NCBI GenBank assembly: GCA_036268995.1
Contig: DATATB010000081.1
Coordinates: 1-18,176, forward strand
DNA: 18,176 nucleotides
Reading direction: 5' to 3'
From: DATATB01 sp036268995
GTDB lineage: Bacteria; Planctomycetota; Planctomycetia; Pirellulales; PNKZ01
The notes beneath the pieces are model-generated. The model saw only the letters and a list, made by a program, of their open reading frames with translations, did no database searches and was not told the origin of the DNA. Numbering within the stretch: position 1 is the first letter of the stretch; every line of letters starts with the position of its first letter. This document shows, in pieces, positions 16,301 to 18,176 of the stretch. A program made the translations under genes and the position numbers.

Positions 16301-16407
16301 CGGTGCATGTCGGCCAAGGGCTTACCGACGATGGAGGCGTCTTGGTTTCCGGAATCGCTGCGGCAACTTATCATACTAGAATCCCGGTCGATACTTTTCC
16401 GACTTAG
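13360..16407 (+). CDS. PA14-containing penta-heme cytochrome c protein (N-terminal part of a gene interrupted by TAG)
   Basis: The ATG at 13360 overlaps the stop of the preceding gene (ATGA) and gives 1015 residues. Residues 15-62 are encoded by an inserted repeat, followed by the signal-peptide core FFIFLLATLFAAPALA at 67-82 and an Asp run. A PA14-like beta domain covers about 92-225 (LVATYSAAEEKP, YQLHVYAQGQVRLKIGGK, RIGLYWSGPQ). Five c-type heme sites follow: CDACH 250, CLACH 379, CGACH 478, CLGCH 559 and CTSCH 682, with a Lys/Pro-rich linker at about 337-365. Residues 760-1015 form a beta-rich domain (NLLFDLETNRMAAWWLGD, FKYQLEFESADG) like the one that precedes dehydrogenase modules in related planctomycete cytochromes. 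The TAG at 16405 ends the frame in a Pro-rich linker. The same frame then continues to 17832 with a dehydrogenase-like propeller, so this is probably one damaged 1490-codon gene. It is exported if the long leader still works. Confidence 0.88.
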   Translation: MKRIDADTTPWLRCRVPLLARPAVHVERSRRASLQGLRGDESKLKLCPSWRRTAGLASSGTRFGKRFFIFLLATLFAAPALADDDDDDELPDYRPGLVATYSAAEEKPIVRRDNDVQFVWRDASPDPRLPSGPFKVRWQGRLFTMSPGKYQLHVYAQGQVRLKIGGKTCLEQTLDTRKWITSEPLALEYGYHPLELEFEKTGSEARIGLYWSGPQFQLEPLTERNLVHEPGHAPDESFERGRLLARALRCDACHGTASSNRLTAPNLTRLAGNVSPGWIVDLLISGPHKPASPDADEPIDRLTRRMPYLGMPEDDAQAIAAFLLAGSAKPPAIEATKSPVAKKKAETKKPKAKGKKNSPPPRTEPSAAEGQNLADTVGCLACHRIAERGSTGFFGGTDLSHVASKRPSDFFARWLADPAAINPAHRMPVFPLSELERQDLALYLATLKGEDFPSLHGPVKSSADFVERGRQLVGQWRCGACHQLPAGAATAAAKLGSLNIKSRWSDGCLDGDRWPIHRPGYSSLFKSQRQALERYYSQSPAGGPAAAIDGQFVLAERNCLGCHARGLSLGIAGQSARLTAARPDLAPLLPALAPPSLSGVGDKLHDEALQAAILLKHPPLRPWLKIRMPKFPLADDEMHAIVHALIDHDRVPPLPEPPPSNPTDPATVLAGSRLVTSDGFGCTSCHKIGSSEPVQVALAAHGTDLSMVGTRIRRPWFDRWVRNPARIVPRMEMPAIKIPVPGLLHNDIDVQLVSVWNALNTEGFEPPLPNPVRVVRSAGGWGGEDSVLTDAIELDKATFLQPIVVGLTIRQNLLFDLETNRMAAWWLGDTARQRTRGKSWYWEVGSPPLLPLTDKRSELRIKRGDRWVEPRLVGQVRDRLETFEHPKANHGRLARLRRKVAFKYQLEFESADGSGVRRVRVSQTIEIFQPVQLGPPGFRREITILDPIDEPIYWYPLPGGRADVKTNSIVALEAGGVARISVHVGQGLTDDGGVLVSGIAAATYHTRIPVDTFPT
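13403..13543. repeat. 141-bp inverted-repeat element (GTGCCACTGCTGG family, copy 2) inside a signal-peptide coding region
   Basis: Arms 13403-13431 and 13515-13543 are complementary over 29 bp with one mismatch and match those of the copy at 6471-6551. The 83-bp centre includes gcgaagtcgtcgggcatccctcca, related to the 23-bp centre of copy 1, which looks like a shortened form. The element is 141 bp, exactly 47 codons, and has no stop in the gene frame, so the cytochrome reading frame passes through it. Confidence 0.85.
16405..16407 (+). other. In-frame TAG separating cytochrome and dehydrogenase-like modules
   Basis: The codon at 16405-16407 is TAG in the frame that is open from 13360 to 16404 and again from 16408 to 17829. 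It is the only interruption. The sequence around it reads VDTFPT, stop, QVPFPPETPAKLKVVPGYE, a natural Pro-rich inter-domain linker. A single base change from CAG (Gln) would produce it. The next codon is CAA. Confidence 0.9.
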
Positions 16408-16446
16408 CAAGTTCCGTTCCCTCCGGAAACGCCCGCAAAGCTAAAG

Positions 16447-17832
16447 GTGGTGCCGGGGTATGAGGCGATCCGCTTGCCGCTGGCGAGGGATGAAATGCCG
16501 ACGGGTCTGGCATGGCGGCCGGACGGCACGCTCGTGATCTCGTCGCTCAAGGGGCGCGTGTGCCTGCTACGCGATACCAATGGCGATGGGTTGGAAGATG
16601 AAATCAAACCGTTCAGCGATGATCTGGCCGCGCCCTATGGTGTGAATTGCTCAGGCAAAGACATTGATGTCATCAACAAGTACGGCCTGCTCCGCTTGTA
16701 CGACTCAGACGGCGATGGCCATGCCGAGAAGACCGAAGTGCTGGCCGATGGCTGGGGTTATACGGCCGACTATCACGATTGGGCCGTCGGCTTGCCACGC
16801 GATGCGCAGGGCAATTATTACGTGGCCCTGCCATGTCAGCAGGACGAACGCAGCGAAGCAGCGGCCCGATTGCGTGGCTGGGCATTAAAACTCGTGCCGC
16901 GCACGCCGACGGCGGACGATCCGCGGCGATTTGCGGTCGAACGGTTTGCCGGCGGGTTGCGATTCCCGATGGGCTTGGCCCTCAACCGCGCGGGCGATCT
17001 GTTCGCTACCGACAACCAGGGCAATTACACACCGTTCAATGAACTCAATCAGCTCTCGCCCGGCACACGCTATGGCTTTATCAACAAGCTGGAAGTGAAG
17101 CCCGGCTTCGCGCCGCCGTTTAAGCCGGCGGCGATCGAAATTCCGCATCCGTGGACGCGCAGCATCAACGGCATCTGCTTTCTCTACACGCCCGAGGCGG
17201 TACAGAAGAAGCTGGGCCGGCCGCTGTTCGGACCGTTCGAGGGTCAGCTCGTGGGCTGCGAGTACAACAACCGGGCGCTGGTGCGGATGAGTTTGGAGCG
17301 GATCGGCGACACATACCAGGGGGCCGTCTATCCCCTGAGCCGGCCGGCGGCCGAGGGCGAAGAGACGTTCGAAGGCCCGGTGGTCTGCGCCGTCGCGCCC
17401 GACGGGGATCTGTACATCGGCAGCCTGCGCGACAGCGCCTGGGGCGGCGGGCAGAACACCGGCTCGATCGTGCGGCTGCGGCCCGACGGCCCGCTGCCGC
17501 CGGGCATTGCCGAAGTCCGCGCGGCCCGCGACGGATTTTCGATCCACTTCACGCAGCCGCTCGAGCGTGCGGCCGCGGCCGACACGGCCCATTACTCGGT
17601 CGTCTCGTATCGGCGAATCCCCACGCCGGCCTATGGCGGCGCGGACGCGGATACCAAAGCAGCCCGCGTGCGCTCGGTGGCCGTGTCCGAGAATGGACTG
17701 TCGGCGCGGCTCGTGCTGGACGAGATGCGGCCCGGCTTTGTCTACGAGATTCGATTGACCGGGCTCGACTCCGGCGGCCAACCGATGTTTCCGGCCGAGG
17801 CGTATTACACCTTGCGGCAAGTGCCCAAGTAG
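16447..17832 (+). CDS. Glucose/sorbosone dehydrogenase-like propeller (C-terminal part of the interrupted cytochrome gene)
   Basis: The frame is open from 16408. The first usable start is GTG at 16447, giving 461 residues; ATG at 16494 is the next. The product begins directly in a propeller: VPGYEAIRLPLARDEMPTGLAWRPDG, GRVCLLRDTNGDGLEDEI, PYGVNCSGKDIDVINKYGLLRLYD-type strands, DGDGHAEKTEV, LRFPMGLALNRAGDLFATDNQGN and GPVVCAVAPDGDLYIGSLRDS. These match the membrane-bound dehydrogenase/sorbosone dehydrogenase-like fold. The DxNGDG and DSDGDG loops may bind calcium. About the last 105 residues form an Ig-like strand domain (FSIHFTQPLERAAAADTAHYSV, VYEIRLTGLDSGG) often found at the end of planctomycete heme proteins. 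There is no signal peptide, although the family acts outside the cytoplasm, and only an AAAGG just before the GTG. It shares frame with the upstream penta-heme part, so it is more likely the C-terminus of one gene than an independent one. Confidence 0.8.
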   Translation: MVPGYEAIRLPLARDEMPTGLAWRPDGTLVISSLKGRVCLLRDTNGDGLEDEIKPFSDDLAAPYGVNCSGKDIDVINKYGLLRLYDSDGDGHAEKTEVLADGWGYTADYHDWAVGLPRDAQGNYYVALPCQQDERSEAAARLRGWALKLVPRTPTADDPRRFAVERFAGGLRFPMGLALNRAGDLFATDNQGNYTPFNELNQLSPGTRYGFINKLEVKPGFAPPFKPAAIEIPHPWTRSINGICFLYTPEAVQKKLGRPLFGPFEGQLVGCEYNNRALVRMSLERIGDTYQGAVYPLSRPAAEGEETFEGPVVCAVAPDGDLYIGSLRDSAWGGGQNTGSIVRLRPDGPLPPGIAEVRAARDGFSIHFTQPLERAAAADTAHYSVVSYRRIPTPAYGGADADTKAARVRSVAVSENGLSARLVLDEMRPGFVYEIRLTGLDSGGQPMFPAEAYYTLRQVPK

Positions 17833-17885
17833 TTTCAACTCGGGCGGCCAGCGATAGAAGCTCAAAGCGCGTTCAGTCATGAAAT

Positions 17886-17924
17886 CCTTCTCCCTCTGGG
17901 AGAAGGTGGCCTAAGGCCGGATGA
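17886..17924. repeat. Hairpin repeat after the dehydrogenase-like module, possible terminator
   Basis: Arms ccttctccc (17886-17894) and gggagaagg (17898-17906) form a perfect 9-bp stem with a three-base loop, followed by ggccggatgagggg. It is a variant of the units at 7701-7886. It lies 53 bp after the stop at 17832, a fitting position for transcription termination, though no T-run follows. Confidence 0.65.
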
Positions 17925-17984
17925 GGGGAGGGGCGACGCTCGACGCACCCTCACCCAATTCGCCATACAATTGCAAACGAAGAA

Positions 17985-18116
17985 TTGAACAGAAGATCGC
18001 GAAGAGCGCTAAGGAGAAGAAAAGGACTAAGAGAAAGAACGAACGGAAGCTAACGGCCAGCCTCGCTAAACGTGTTGACTGCCACGCCTTCGTGCTCTTT
18101 GCGATCTTCTGTTCAA
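17985..18116. repeat. 132-bp inverted-repeat element (ttgaacagaagatcgc family)
   Basis: Arms 17985-18007 and 18094-18116 (23 bp, starting ttgaacagaagatcgc) are complementary with one mismatch around an 86-bp AG-rich centre. The 77-codon plus-strand frame crossing it is Lys/Arg-rich and is a by-product of the repeat. Similar Lys-rich spurious frames are, from memory, common in planctomycete genomes. Confidence 0.75.
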
Positions 18117-18176
18117 ATCAATCCGTAGCCGCCGCGGGCGCTGTTATTCCGTAGGTCCGGCGAGCCGAGCCGGACT

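Larger units (their letters stand above)
17833..18176. other. Intergenic end of the window, repeats only
   Basis: No gene is supported in these 344 bases. They hold the hairpin at 17886-17924, the inverted repeat at 17985-18116 and, at the edge, a third palindrome with 7-bp arms gtccggc (18155-18161) and gccggac (18169-18175) that may continue beyond the window. Confidence 0.6.

Noticed and set aside
16405..16410. Programmed stop readthrough at TAG-CAA
   Set aside because: Only the codon after the stop resembles the known leaky TAG-CAR-YYA context; the following GTT does not fit, and such readthrough is not established in Planctomycetes. A nonsense mutation is simpler.
17921..18154. 77-codon Lys-rich plus-strand open frame
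   Set aside because: It is produced by the inverted repeat at 17985-18116 and has no support as a gene.

Overview
The window looks like a piece of a Planctomycetes chromosome, most likely order Pirellulales. Four things suggest this: high GC; protein families typical of that group (DUF1080/3-keto-disaccharide hydrolase, PVC-type CxxCH heme-binding proteins, and a secreted beta-propeller protein with an LE-x-R-x-LL N-terminal motif); several families of short interspersed inverted repeats between genes; and weak or missing Shine-Dalgarno sites in front of most genes. No rRNA, tRNA, CRISPR array, transposase or phage gene was seen.

Layout. 1-1554 (-): N-terminal 518 residues of a large secreted BNR/beta-propeller-like protein that runs off the window. 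1555-2070: about 500 bp with no convincing gene. 2071-2904 (-): SpoU/TrmH-family RNA 2'-O-methyltransferase, divergent from 3092-3859 (+), a membrane-anchored or secreted DUF1080 protein. 6303-3928 (-): a tight two-gene unit of a YVTN-propeller/di-heme cytochrome c protein followed 12 nt later by a TlpA/ResA-like thioredoxin lipoprotein. 6304-6572: divergent spacer holding two repeat elements. 6573-7685 (+): PLP-dependent D-threonine aldolase/D-serine dehydratase-like enzyme. 7686-7914: a hairpin repeat array. 7915-8526 (-): secreted protein with NPFGGGD repeats and no recognised function. 8797-9786 (+): cytochrome c'-like protein. 9935-13363 (+): PVC-type heme-binding dehydrogenase-like protein with HEAT-like repeats and a C-terminal carbohydrate-binding-like domain. 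13360-17832 (+): a PA14/penta-heme cytochrome gene joined in the same frame to a glucose/sorbosone-dehydrogenase-like propeller, but interrupted by one TAG codon. 17833-18176: repeats only.

How the genes fit together. Most of the window encodes exported redox proteins, with nine CxxCH heme sites in four loci. From 8797 onward three consecutive same-strand heme-protein loci could form an electron-transfer and substrate-oxidation set outside the cytoplasm; a carbohydrate-type substrate is suggested only by domain family. The 12-nt spacing between the di-heme propeller gene and the thioredoxin gene suggests the thioredoxin acts in heme-site or disulfide handling for its partner.

The two most unusual observations concern the locus at 13360-17832. 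A 141-bp palindromic repeat is inserted exactly in frame in the signal-peptide coding region. An isolated in-frame TAG at 16405-16407 separates the cytochrome part from the dehydrogenase-like part. Function assignments come from reading motifs by eye, not from database searches.
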